DNA from: Amoebophrya sp. A120
Taxonomy: Eukaryota > Sar > Dinophyceae > Syndiniales > Amoebophryaceae
Direction: 5' to 3'
NCBI GenBank assembly: GCA_905178155.1
Contig: CAJINV010000022.1
Location: 255,207 to 319,206 of the forward strand
DNA length: 64,000 nt
Below, piece by piece: positions 50,101 through 58,200 of this stretch. Numbering within the stretch: position 1 is the first letter of the stretch; each line of letters starts with the position of its first letter. A program made the position numbers and the translations under genes. Under the pieces are notes generated by a model that was given only the letters and a program-made list of their open reading frames with translations, did not search any database and was not told where the DNA came from.

Positions 50101-51661
50101 GCTGGACGAGGACCTGCTGCGGTGTTAACAATCCCGAAGATCCAGGAGCCGCCCGAGGAGGCAGCAACTACTTCCGGGGCCAATCCCAATGCCAACTGCG
50201 AGGATATGCATGGCAAAAGCATCGCACTAGTAGAAACCACATCACAAGTTTTTTCATTCGAGTACTAGAACAGAAATGCAATTTGTCATGCTAGTTCAGG
50301 TGGTAGAATCATGCATAACTACAAGTAGTACGAGAGCGATACTTTTGCAATGCATAGAGGAGCTGCGAGAGCAATACCACTACGCCTCGGGCTCGCCGTC
50401 GTTTCGCGAAGGTGCGACGGCACCGGTTTCCCGTACAATTTTTGAGATACTTGATTTATTTCCTGAAATTGTCAACATGCAGGACACGCAGCATGATGAT
50501 GATCGTCTTTGTTGTTGATTTTTCGCGCATTACAAAGTACTACTTAAGGTGCCAAAAGCCTTAAAAACTTACTCTGAAAAGCCTCCGAAGCCGATTCTTC
50601 TGTTGAGGGTGGTCCGCGCTTCGAGCAGCGCGTCTTCCATCCAAAAATCAAGAGGCCGGACTTCATTCCAGTTCTTGATTTGAACAACCTTTCTGCCGAG
50701 GAGTCGAGTTACGAGAGCGACGAGGAGGAGGAGGAGGATCCAGAGGACCACGGCGATATGCATTGCAAAGGAACTCTCGTATTGCTAAGTAGAAATTGCA
50801 TTACAGATTTTCTCAGCATGAAAAATTGAATTTGTCATGCTGTTTTGCCTTCTTGTAAAGGAGATCATGTATATCTGCAATTTGTACTTCTAGTACGAGT
50901 GTGGTACAACTTTTGCGCAGGATAGTCGATGCTGAGGGGGAACTCGACGACCAAAATCTCAGCGAGGCAACCATGGACAACGCGCCTATGTATCCACAGA
51001 AATAACGAAAAGTACGGGCATTCCCATCTTCCGTATAGTTTGCATGATCAATACAGACTCAGGCCCGGCTTCGTGGCCGCGTTTTGCATAGCAAATAGGA
51101 AGATCAACTGGCGGATAAGAAAAGTTTTCTTGTGGATACGAAGGAAGAGGACGAGGATGACCTGGAAGAACTGGATCAAGGTGCTGGAACATCAAGCCTC
51201 TCACGTATGAGAGTGAACAGCCCCCCTTTTCCCGCCGTCCTCCCTCGTTTGTAAATGCAAAATACCAAATTCATAAACTATATCCTGCCTGTAAACACTG
51301 TCAGCATGACGAATTTTGGAACCTCGTCCTCGAACAGTTGCACTCCAATCCTCCCGGCTCGGCAGCTTTATTGTGATTGTCACGCTTCATCAGCAATTGC
51401 CTGTGTTACTCCTGTGTGTGCCCTACATGATCACGACATGAGAGGGACCACGTCGAGAGGGAGCTGCAGCTGTTGTGCACTTTCATATCACGACCAGCGC
51501 CTCCAGTTGTGGAGCTCGATCTCGGATCTAGCAGCGGCGACGCAGATAGTGGGCGTAATTATGACTACCAAGAAAACGAAAACCACGGACACTACGCGAG
51601 CGAAGGCGAGATCGAAGAAGAAATTGAGGAGGACATTGAAGCGGAAGTAGAAGACGAATAA
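38114..51661 (+). CDS. Large Ser/Thr/Gly-rich coiled-coil protein gene, 22 exons
   Basis: ATG at 38114 (MPPHPKQQAARSTSSAK), stop TAA at 51659-51661. Seventeen introners and GT-AG introns at 42955, 45854, 48114 and 50412 leave 7,908 nt, 2,635 codons plus stop. Most of the product is low complexity: Ser, Thr, Gly, Ala and Gln runs with scattered basic patches. A helical stretch is encoded around 45440-46320 (FEEIIRRNATYGQLLQKIKQ, YLLEELGARVAGK, DYLLAERRNENAKLELEKL). The C-terminus is acidic (EEEIEEDIEAEVEDE). No named domain is recognised. Scaffold or cytoskeletal roles are only guesses. The first exon and the donor at 42955 are the least certain parts. Confidence 0.8.
38484..38778. mobile_element. 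Introner, G-like family
   Basis: 295 bp. Left TATTACAATGAAAAATGCCC, right GGCAATTTTCCTCGCGATA. Flanks CGGCA (38479-38483, 38779-38783). Joins QSYG to TASS. Confidence 0.9.
38894..39145. mobile_element. Introner, family A
   Basis: 252 bp. Starts TACCAAATGTAAAAATG and ends TTTTTACAGTTGATG, so the usual ATA is ATG. Flanks CCAGA (38889-38893, 39146-39150). Joins AGPR to STST. Confidence 0.9.
40027..40290. mobile_element. Introner, family A
   Basis: 264 bp. Left TATGAACTGCAAATATG; right core diverged (TTTTCAAACATCCAGGGATA) before ATTTGCAATGCATA. Flanks ACAAA (40022-40026) and AAAAC (40291-40295) match poorly, but removal joins TGHK to KTSS in frame. Confidence 0.78.
41838..42113. mobile_element. 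Introner, family A
   Basis: 276 bp. Left TATGAACTGCAAATATG, right GATTTGCAATGCAGT: terminal ATA lost. Flanks TAGAT (41833-41837, 42114-42118). Joins SHSLD to LERK. Confidence 0.87.
42395..42540. mobile_element. Introner, family B
   Basis: 146 bp. Left TATGCATTGCAAAAGTAACG, right GATACTTTTGCACAGCATG: terminal ATA is ATG. Flanks GCTCC (42390-42394, 42541-42545). Joins SSSS to TSKL. Confidence 0.88.
42955..43205 (+). other. GT-AG intron, donor uncertain
   Basis: Acceptor ATTGTGCAG ending at 43205 is firm: the exon after it (GKKKSEKNL or SKKKSEKNL, then TTSSLDFGKLATG) is in frame. Two donors fit phase 1: GTGGGT at 42955 and GTCTAT at 42970. The 42955 choice keeps the total CDS a multiple of three, as does 42970. 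Confidence 0.55.
43584..43881. mobile_element. Introner, family C variant
   Basis: 298 bp. Left TATCCTGTGAAAAAACATTC, right ACTTTTCTACATAGCATA: strongly diverged ends. Flanks AGCGA (43579-43583, 43882-43886). Joins NIQA to KVDT. Confidence 0.87.
44579..44842. mobile_element. Introner, family A
   Basis: 264 bp. Left TATGGATTGCAAAAATG then TACGGGTCTGGAAG, right CATTTTTGCACTTGATA. Flanks GAGCC (44574-44578) and GAGCA (44843-44847). Joins LLGA to GARP. Confidence 0.87.
45557..45807. mobile_element. Introner, family A, shifted ends
   Basis: Flanks GATAG at 45552-45556 and 45808-45812, so the right GATA is shared by element and target. Left TATATGCATTGCAAAAATG, right CATATTTGCGTTT. This placement (251 bp), not the usual TAT-to-ATA one, restores the coiled coil: KMAI to EYLLEELG. 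Confidence 0.82.
45854..46067 (+). other. GT-AG intron
   Basis: 214 nt from GTACTTCC to CACCACCAG, phase 0. Joins GARVAGK to DSTLTRDYLL and keeps the coiled-coil reading continuous. Confidence 0.75.
46463..47639. mobile_element. Introner, family A, carrying a second introner
   Basis: 1,177 bp outer element. Left TACGCGTTGCAAATAT, right CAGAACCAGGCATAGAAATT then GCACTCCTGGATA. Flanks TCGAT (46458-46462, 47640-47644). Subtracting the inner element (46555-47449) and its 5-bp repeat leaves 277 bp, normal for the family. Removal joins TGTS to MLGT. Confidence 0.85.
46555..47449. mobile_element. Introner nested in an introner, J/K-like ends
   Basis: 895 bp. Left TATTGAAAGAAAAAACTGTG with GTTAGTGTAGGT; right is the inverse, ACCTACACTAACACAG then TTTTTTCTTTCAATA. 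Flanks AGAAC (46550-46554, 47450-47454), lying inside the outer element. It is 3-4 times the usual size. Its middle holds two related G-rich segments (GGGGGGGTCGAAAGG near 46911, GGGGGGGTCGAGAAAG near 47070), perhaps a further insertion. Confidence 0.85.
47844..48049. mobile_element. Introner, family F
   Basis: 206 bp. Left TATGACAGTGCACAACTCC, right GGAGTTGTACAAATTCATT: terminal ATA is ATT. Flanks AGCTG (47839-47843, 48050-48054). Joins QKEL to MKQP. Confidence 0.88.
48114..48396 (+). other. GT-AG intron
   Basis: 283 nt from GTAAAGATAAG, a good donor, to AAATACACAG, phase 2. Joins VENFVGD-R to VTAQVIHG. The nearer acceptor TTTCGCAG at ~48347 would hit a stop, so the distal one is preferred. 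Confidence 0.65.
48478..48633. mobile_element. Introner, family B
   Basis: 156 bp. Left TATGCATTGCAAAAGTATCG, right AATTTTGCAGTGCATA. Flanks GCCTC (48473-48477, 48634-48638). Joins GGAS to ISQQ. Confidence 0.9.
49155..49305. mobile_element. Introner, family M
   Basis: 151 bp. Left TATCCACAGTAAATTTCCCG, right GGGAGATTTGTATTCCATA. Flanks GACAG (49150-49154, 49306-49310). Joins AGAD to SNTN. Confidence 0.9.
49493..49643. mobile_element. Introner, family B
   Basis: 151 bp. Starts TACCCTGTGCAAAAGTATCG, ends GATACTTTTGCAGTTCATA. Flanks GGAAG (49488-49492, 49644-49648). Joins QMME to ASHY. Confidence 0.92.
50205..50356. mobile_element. Introner, family B
   Basis: 152 bp. Left TATGCATGGCAAAAGCATCG, right GATACTTTTGCAATGCATA. 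Flanks GAGGA (50200-50204, 50357-50361). Joins ANCE to ELRE. Confidence 0.92.
50412..50581 (+). other. GT-AG intron
   Basis: 170 nt from GTGCGACGG to CTGAAAAG, phase 1. Joins PSFRE to ASEADSSVEGG, after which the acidic run EESSYESDEEEEEDPE follows in frame. Confidence 0.7.
50757..50924. mobile_element. Introner, family B
   Basis: 168 bp with diverged ends: TATGCATTGCAAAGGAACTC and ACAACTTTTGCGCAGGATA. Flanks GGCGA (50752-50756) and GTCGA (50925-50929). Joins DHGD to AEGE. Confidence 0.82.
50991..51138. mobile_element. Introner, singleton (TATCCACAG ends)
   Basis: 148 bp. Left TATCCACAGAAATAACG, right AAAAGTTTTCTTGTGGATA. Flanks CTATG (50986-50990) and CGAAG (51139-51143) match 2 of 5. Joins NAPM to EEDEDDLEE in frame. 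Confidence 0.75.
51206..51487. mobile_element. Introner, family F
   Basis: 282 bp. Left TATGAGAGTGAACAGCCCCC, right AGCTGTTGTGCACTTTCATA. Flanks TCACG (51201-51205, 51488-51492). Joins SSLS to RPAP. Confidence 0.9.
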
Positions 51662-52383
51662 AAAACCAAGTAAGTAGTAGATGATAAGTTGTCACGACCT
51701 CCAGATGTTGAGCTAGGTTTTTTGTGAAATTGCCAAAGTAGGAAAATAAACCCCTCGTAGTAGACAGATCTGTCAGCAAAAAGTCAATAGAAATAGTATT
51801 AAAACCCCACTATTATTTTTTTCGAATGAGTTTTTTTTTCTCTGTGTGTGAAGAGGAAGTCGGTGGAGACGAGAAAATAGATGGTAATGCTGATCTACTT
51901 CCATGATTTTACTTGTATTTTCTACAGCCCGCGAGCTTCTACTTCAACTTCTGTGAAAACATGGCACCAGCATTATTCCTATTTCATCTTCATCAAAGTT
52001 TAGGCAGGTGCAAAACGAACTTCTACTCTAAGCAGTCGATGGCCAAAGCTTGCCCTGCTGCATAACGGTTTTCTTTTTCCACTTCCAAAAAAATGTTTCT
52101 GAAGAATAATTTGTTTTTGTGTGTGTAGTGTAACAAGCAGGATATTTTTATTGAAGTTGGCAAAAGTGCTTTTATCAACAACGGCCTTACTTGTAGACCA
52201 CGAGAAGGCGATATATTTCCTTCGTTAGAGATGAGTTCACAGAAAGGGACATGCTATTCCAAATATCGATAACCATAACCGATCAAAGTGTCGGGGTGAT
52301 AAAAATGAAACCATGATTACGTAAGATTTTGGTAGAATTCATTGGTCGAATTGAAGCCGATCTCGCTACTATTGAATAGTAAT
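51662..52383. other. 3' intergenic region
   Basis: AT-rich, no exon supported. It follows the stop of the second gene and should include its 3' end. No defined terminator or polyadenylation signal was identified. Confidence 0.45.
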
Positions 52384-53017
52384 GGAGGCACAAAATCGAT
52401 TTTCTGCTATTTTCTAGGAAGCTTTATTTTCCGGAAGTCGGAAAATCCGGACCGCAGCGATCTCCCGAGATCTTTCCGGAAGTCCAGATCTCTCCGGAAA
52501 ATCGAATGTCCGGCAAGGTGCCGACGTTGTCCATAGGGTTGAGGGGCTGCAGAATCGATTTTGTGGCCGGTAGGGCTCGTTGCCCGTACCTCATAGGGCG
52601 CGCGCTGGGACGGGGGTAGGTTGGTAAGGCATTGGCGTGGGAGACTGCATCCGCGAAGAAAGGGCGGACGCACAAAATCGATTTTGTGGGAGATCCGCTA
52701 AAGCGCATAGCTGGATGGAAGCTCTCCCCCCTTGTCCGTCGGCCCGGCGGATTGCGTGGCGCACCGCCTCGATATTGAGCCACGCAGCCGCTCGATTCGG
52801 TCGGACCTGGGAAGCTGCGAAATCGATTTTGTGTGGTCGGGCGATTGTGTGGCCTTCAACAGCGATTGCGCGACCCACAACGGCGAACCTGTGGCCAGCA
52901 CAAAGCCGACCTTTTGGACGGCGCTGCGTTCTGGGGGAATGGAAAATCGATTTTGTGCAATCTGCGGGATTGCGCGTCTGGAGGAGGGGTTTTGTGCAAT
53001 CCGCGCCTGCGGGATTC
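52384..53017. repeat. Scattered AAAATCGATTTT palindrome copies
   Basis: AATCGATTTT-type cores occur near 52393, 52551, 52675, 52820 and 52945, each flanked by unrelated GC-richer sequence. These are wider-spaced relatives of the dense array at 53985. Confidence 0.7.
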
Positions 53018-53098
53018 GATTTTGACTTTGAGTGATTTTGTGTTCTGCCCTTTGTACATGACCAGTAGACAGAGCAAAGGCAAGACTCTCGAGAAATA
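53018..53098 (+). repeat. 81-bp direct repeat, copy 1
   Basis: Starts GATTTTGACTTTGAGTGATT and ends CTCTCGAGAAATA. Identical by eye to 53899-53979. It lies at the right edge of the scattered palindrome region. Confidence 0.85.
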
Positions 53099-53898
53099 TT
53101 AACCACGCGACACATAGCGGAAAGCATCCGAGTTGGGTCGCGAATCTAAGGAACAACTTTACAACCAGAAGGAAGCTGACAACTAGAAGAGAAACAAAAA
53201 AAAAAAAAAAGAAGAAGACGGAAGTGGCGGGCAGGGGCAAACGTGGAGGCCTGGCACAGGAGGAAGGCTGTATCGGAGGGGTAGAAGAAGAAGAGAAAAG
53301 CACTATGTGTATGACTTGAAAGGTTTTTGCTACGAATAAAGTTGCCACGCCGAGGAGTTTTCTGGATGACAGTGTACCTAGGGCGACTGTGGTTCAAAAA
53401 ATGTAAATCTCGATCTGGGGCACACTTTAGGGGAATGCTTTCAACAAGACACACAAATCTGTAATGCAGACGTCAAATAAACTTGCACTCAAAAAACAAA
53501 ACTGCGCTGCTCTTTTCCAGATCTTAGACGAAAATACTACTACAACAAATCGGCTGGGTCAAGGCAGAAGGAAAAGCGTCGACCTCTCGTACTACGACAT
53601 CGATCGCACAAAGAAAATTTGCTACAGTTCTGCAAGGGCCGTTTTTCGATAGTTTAAAAAGTGTTTTCGAATATTTAGCTCGTGGAAATTGTCACACAAA
53701 CTGCCAGGCGGGGTCATAGCGTGCGCTTAAAGAATTCACGGTAGGCACGGGTAGAATAGATACCACTCGAACCCGTTAGTTGACAGCTCTCGAGTACATG
53801 ACCCAAAAGCTATGAGGTGCAAGATGGCAGTGATGATGATTTAGAGATTTGGAAAAAAGAAAAAAAAAAAAGCAACAAAACACACCACACGGCAGGAA
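53099..53898. other. Intergenic spacer, nothing recognised
   Basis: Contains A-rich runs near 53193-53215 and 53855-53875 but no supported exon, RNA gene or intact introner. Confidence 0.4.
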
Positions 53899-53979
53899 GA
53901 TTTTGACTTTGAGTGATTTTGTGTTCTGCCCTTTGTACATGACCAGTAGACAGAGCAAAGGCAAGACTCTCGAGAAATA
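53899..53979 (+). repeat. 81-bp direct repeat, copy 2
   Basis: Same sequence and orientation as 53018-53098. It sits immediately left of the dense palindrome array. Confidence 0.85.
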
Positions 53980-53984
53980 ATGCG

Positions 53985-54545
53985 CAATGCAAAATCGATT
54001 TTGTGGAATGCAAAATCGATTTTGCGGCATTCGGTTTTGTGCAATGCAAAACCGTGATGTGGTTTTGTGCAATGCAAAATCGATTTTGTGCAATGCAAAA
54101 TCGATTTTGCGGGATTCGGTTTTGTGCAATGCAAAATTGATTTTGTGCAATCCGCGTCTGAGGGAATGCAAAATCTATTTTGTGCAATGCAAAATCGGGA
54201 CTCGGTTTTGTGCAATGCAAAATCGATCTTGTGCAATGCAAAATCGATTTTGTGCAATGCAAGATCGATTTTGCGGCATTCGGTTTTGTGCAATGCAAAA
54301 TCGATTTTGTGCAATGCAAAATCGGGCTTCGGTTTTGTGCAACGCAAAATCGATTTTTTGCAATGCAAAATCGATTTTGTGCAATGCAAAATCGGGCTTC
54401 GGTTTTGTGCAACGCAAAATCGATTTTGTGCAATGCAAAATCGATTTTGCGGGATTCGGTTTCGTGCAATGCAAAATCGATTTTATGCAATCCGCGTCTG
54501 CGGGAATGCAAAATCGATTTTGAGCAATGCAAAATTCGGGAATCG
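53985..54545. repeat. Dense array of AAAATCGATTTT palindromes
   Basis: About 20 copies of GCAATGCAAAATCGATTTTG and close variants, alternating with GGGATTCGGTTTTGTGCAAT and GGGCTTCGGTTTTGTG spacers. Unit length is about 25-30 bp. Both strands read almost alike, so long open frames appear on both; these are artefacts of the repeat. Copies vary (ATTGATT, ATCTATT, ATCGATC), so it is not freshly homogenised. Confidence 0.9.
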
Positions 54546-55255
54546 GGAATCGCCCCCCTTAGGTTGGTTGGCTCTGGCCTCTACAGTTTCGCCGCGCCAC
54601 CGGATTTTTTTTCGATTTTCTTGGCCGATAAAAAGTTGGTCCAAATCACTACCAATGCATACGCAGTCGCGAATACGATTTTCATCGCCAGGGTGGTTGC
54701 TGAAAACAAGGTTTTTGAGTCGTTTGAAAATCGGCGCCTTGATGAAAGAGAAATACTCCTGTCATAGTCATTCCGTCATAACTGTCGACGCATCAGAGTA
54801 GAAGTTGGTGGAGGTGGCAAGGTCACTATTGCTCGTCGTGGTCTGTGGTAATATTCTTGCAAAAATCGCGCGCGTCGTTTGTTGATACAGATATCGCTTC
54901 TCGTCGACTACTTCGGTTTCGATGTTTTGGTAAAACTGCAAAAAATCGCCTTCAATTTTCTTACAAATCTTTTTCGTTTCTCTTCACTACTCGACGTTGT
55001 GAGCAGGAGGTTTATTCTAGACTACTTTGTCAAGATGAGCAGTTTCATCGACTATTAGAAGAAGCAACTACTCAGGTTGATACTACGGAAGATTTTTTGA
55101 ACGAGATTCTTTAAGTGAGTAAGTATGTGGTGAAGCTACGTCGACCAGCACCTCGTCAGAAAAAGAACGACCGAAAGGCTCGACATCAGGCCGGCTTGGT
55201 GTGATGAACACAACATCTTTATACGTGACAAACTAAGCGCAAAAATAAACAAGCC
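54546..55255. other. Upstream region of the TBC gene
   Basis: No supported exon. An in-frame TGA about 30 bp upstream of ATG 55256 shows that the reading frame starts there. Promoter elements could not be assigned. Confidence 0.4.
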
Positions 55256-58200
55256 ATGCTCGTGAATAGAGGCTTGGAGCAGTATCCGCCACCAGGAGGA
55301 CCGGGGTCGACGTCCTATCAACTGCAAATATGCCTGGGTCTGGAAGGATCCAACTTGTGATGCTGTCTTTGGATTCTGATTACAAGACTAATAATGATCA
55401 TTAGCGCTATTCTGGGCCTCAGGCCCCCCCTCAGGCCCCCCCTTAGGCCCCCCCTCAGGCCCCCCCTCGACCCCTAAGGCCCCCCCTGAGGCCCCCCCTC
55501 AGGCCCCCCATGAGGCCAAAAAAGGCCCCCCCTAAGGCCCCCCCTGAGGCCCCCCCTGGGGCCCCCCCTTTTGCCCAAAGGGGGGGGGTTAGGCCCCCCC
55601 TTAGGCCCCCCCTTTTTTTCGTGTTCGCAGACGCCCAGAGCCAAAAAAGGCCCCCCCTAAGGCCCCCCCTGAGGCCCCCCCTAAGGCCCCCCCTGATGCC
55701 CAAGGGGGGTGGGTTGGGTCCCCCCCTTAGGCCCCCTCTTTTTTTCGCGAGCGTTCGCAGACGTCTGGCACAGAACATAAAGCCAGGCAGATCATCGCCG
55801 ACCATTTCTTTGACGCAGGCAGCGACCGAACAATCCCGGGCGGCGCCACGCGCTGTCTACCTTGGCTGGTCCGCCGGTTCTCATTCTGATTGCGGGCGGG
55901 GCCGCTTTGGTTTTGGACACAATAAACAAAGTCACGAAGTGAGTCCTTGGCTTTGGCTTCATATTTTGGCTACCGCCCCGGCTTTGTCCTTTGATTTTAA
56001 TTACTGGCGGGGCCGCTTCGGAATGCATGACACGCATGCCCTGTAGCCCTCCTGGACAATGCTATGCGCTGCGCAGTCGAAGGCGCCGGCAAGGCTCTTC
56101 GGAATGCTTTTCGTTTTCTACCGAAAAGCCGAACGGGATACGAGGCCCTTCCTGAGGCCCCTCTAAGACCCCCCCTTTGGCCAGTCCGGAAGGGCCCTCG
56201 CTCCCTCGGGCGTTCTGCCCTGACGGTTTGCTTGCTTTGCTTGGAGGCCCGCTAAGCGAGCCCCGGCGCCGGCAAATGCCCGAGCCTGAGGCCCCCCGGA
56301 AGGCCCCCCCGCTGGAACAGGAGCCCTGAGGCCCCCCGGAGGCCGCCCCGGAGGCCCCCCCCGGCAGAGGCCCCCCCGGAGGCCCCCCCTTTGGTCAGCC
56401 CGGAGGGGCCCTCCTGTCTTCTGCCCTGAAGCTTTGCTTGCTTTGCGTGAAGGCCCGCCGGGCGAGCCCCGGCGCCGGCCAATGCCCGAGCCTGTGGCCC
56501 TATTCATTGACAGCCCTGAGGCATCCCTGCGGCCCCCCCTACGGCCCCCCCCAATGGCCCCCCCTAAGGCCCCCCCTTTGGCCAGCCCGGAAGGGCCCTC
56601 GCTCCCTTGGGCCTTCTGCCCTGAAGTTTTGCTTGCTTTGCTTGAAGGCCTGCCAAGCGAGCCCCGGCGCCGGCACTCACATGCCCGAGCCGGAGGCCCC
56701 CCGCAAAGCCCCCCCGAACAGAAGCCCTGGGCCCCCCCCATGGCCGCCCCGGGGGCCCCCCCCCGAAGGCCCCCCCTGTGGTCAGCCCGGGAGGGCCCTC
56801 GTGTCTTCTGCCCGGAAGCTTTGTGTGCTTTGCGTGAAGGCCCGGCCCGCCAAGCGAGCCCCGGCGCGCGCCGGCAAATGCCCGAGCCTGCGGCCCTATT
56901 GATGACAGCCGTGAGGCCTCCCGCATGGGCCCCCCCCCCAAGGCCCCCCCTGAGGCCCCCCCTTTGGCCCCCCCTTTGGCCCTCGCTCCCTCGGGCCTTC
57001 TGCCCTGAGGCTTTGCTTGCTTTGCTTGAAGGGCTGCCAAGCGAGCCCCGGCGCCGGCACATGCCCGAGCCTGGGGCCCCCCGCAAAGCCCCCCCGAACA
57101 GAAGCCCTGCGGCCCCCCGGAGGCCGCCCCGGAGGCCCCCCCTCGCCCTGCCCAGGCCCCCCCTTTGGCCAGCCCGGAAGGGCCCTCGTGTTTTCTGCCC
57201 TGAAGCTTTGCTTGCTTTGCGGGAAGGCCCGCCAAGCGAGCCCCGGCGCCGGCCAATGCCCGAGCCTGTGGCCCTATTGACAGCCCTGAGGCCCCCCCTA
57301 AGGCCCCCCCTGAGGCCCCCCCTAAGGCCCCCCCTAAGGCCCCCCCTAAGGCCCCCCCTGAGGCCCCCCCTGAGGCCCCCCCTTTGGGCAGCCCGGCAGG
57401 GCCCTCACCCCCTCGGGCCTTCTGCCCTGGTGCTTTGCTCGCTTTGCTTGAAGGCCTGCCAGGCGAGCCCCGGCGCCGCCACATTCCCGAGCCAGCCCGA
57501 GGCCCCCCGCCCGCAAAGCCCCCCCGAGCCGAAGCCTTGAGGCCGCCCCGGAGGCCCCCCCTAAAGCCCCCCCCTTTGGCCAACCCGGAAGGGCCCTCGT
57601 GTCTTCTGCCCTGAAGCTTTGTTCGCTTTGCGTGAAGGCCCGCCAAGCGGGCCCCGGCGCCGGAAAATGCCCGAGCGGGCGGCCCTATTGACAGCCCGGG
57701 GGCCCCGCCAAAGGCCCCCCTAGGGCCCCCCTTGAGGCCCCCCCTTTGGCCAGCCCGGAACCCCTCGCGCCCTCGGGCCTTCTGCCCTGAAGCTTCCCTC
57801 TGCTTGAAGGCCTGCCAAGCGAGCCCCGGCGCCGGCTCAATCATGCTTGAGCCGGAGGCCCCCCGCAAAACCCCCCCGATGGAACAGAAGCCCTGCGGCC
57901 CCCCTGCGGCCGCCCCGAAGGCCCCCCCCCGCCCGGCCGAGGCCCCCCCCTCTGGCCAGCCCGGAAGGGCCCTCCCTGTCTCGCTCCCTCGGGCCTTCTG
58001 CCCTGGAACTTTGCTTGCTTTGCTTGAGGGCCCGCCAAGCGAGCCCCGGCGCCGGCAAACGCCCGAGCCTGAGGCCCTCATGACAGCCCGGAGACCCCCC
58101 CTAAGGCCCCCCCGAAGGCCCCCCCGGAGGCCCCCCCCGAGGTCCCCCCCGGAGGCCCCCCTAAGGCCCGCCCGGAAGGGCCCTCGCTCACTCGGGCCTT

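Noticed and set aside
6713-51661. A single gene spanning 6713-51661
   Set aside because: An in-frame stop at 36293-36295 is followed by 1.8 kb of AT-richer sequence without introners or exons, and a new ATG at 38114 opens the next frame.
53810-54532. Open frames of ~180-240 codons on both strands rich in Cys/Ile/Gln/Asn
   Set aside because: Translation of the AAAATCGATTTT array, which is palindromic, so all frames stay open by chance.
53985-54545. CRISPR-like array
   Set aside because: Regular palindromic repeats, but the spacers are variants of the same unit, units are only ~28 bp, there are no cas genes, and the window is eukaryotic.
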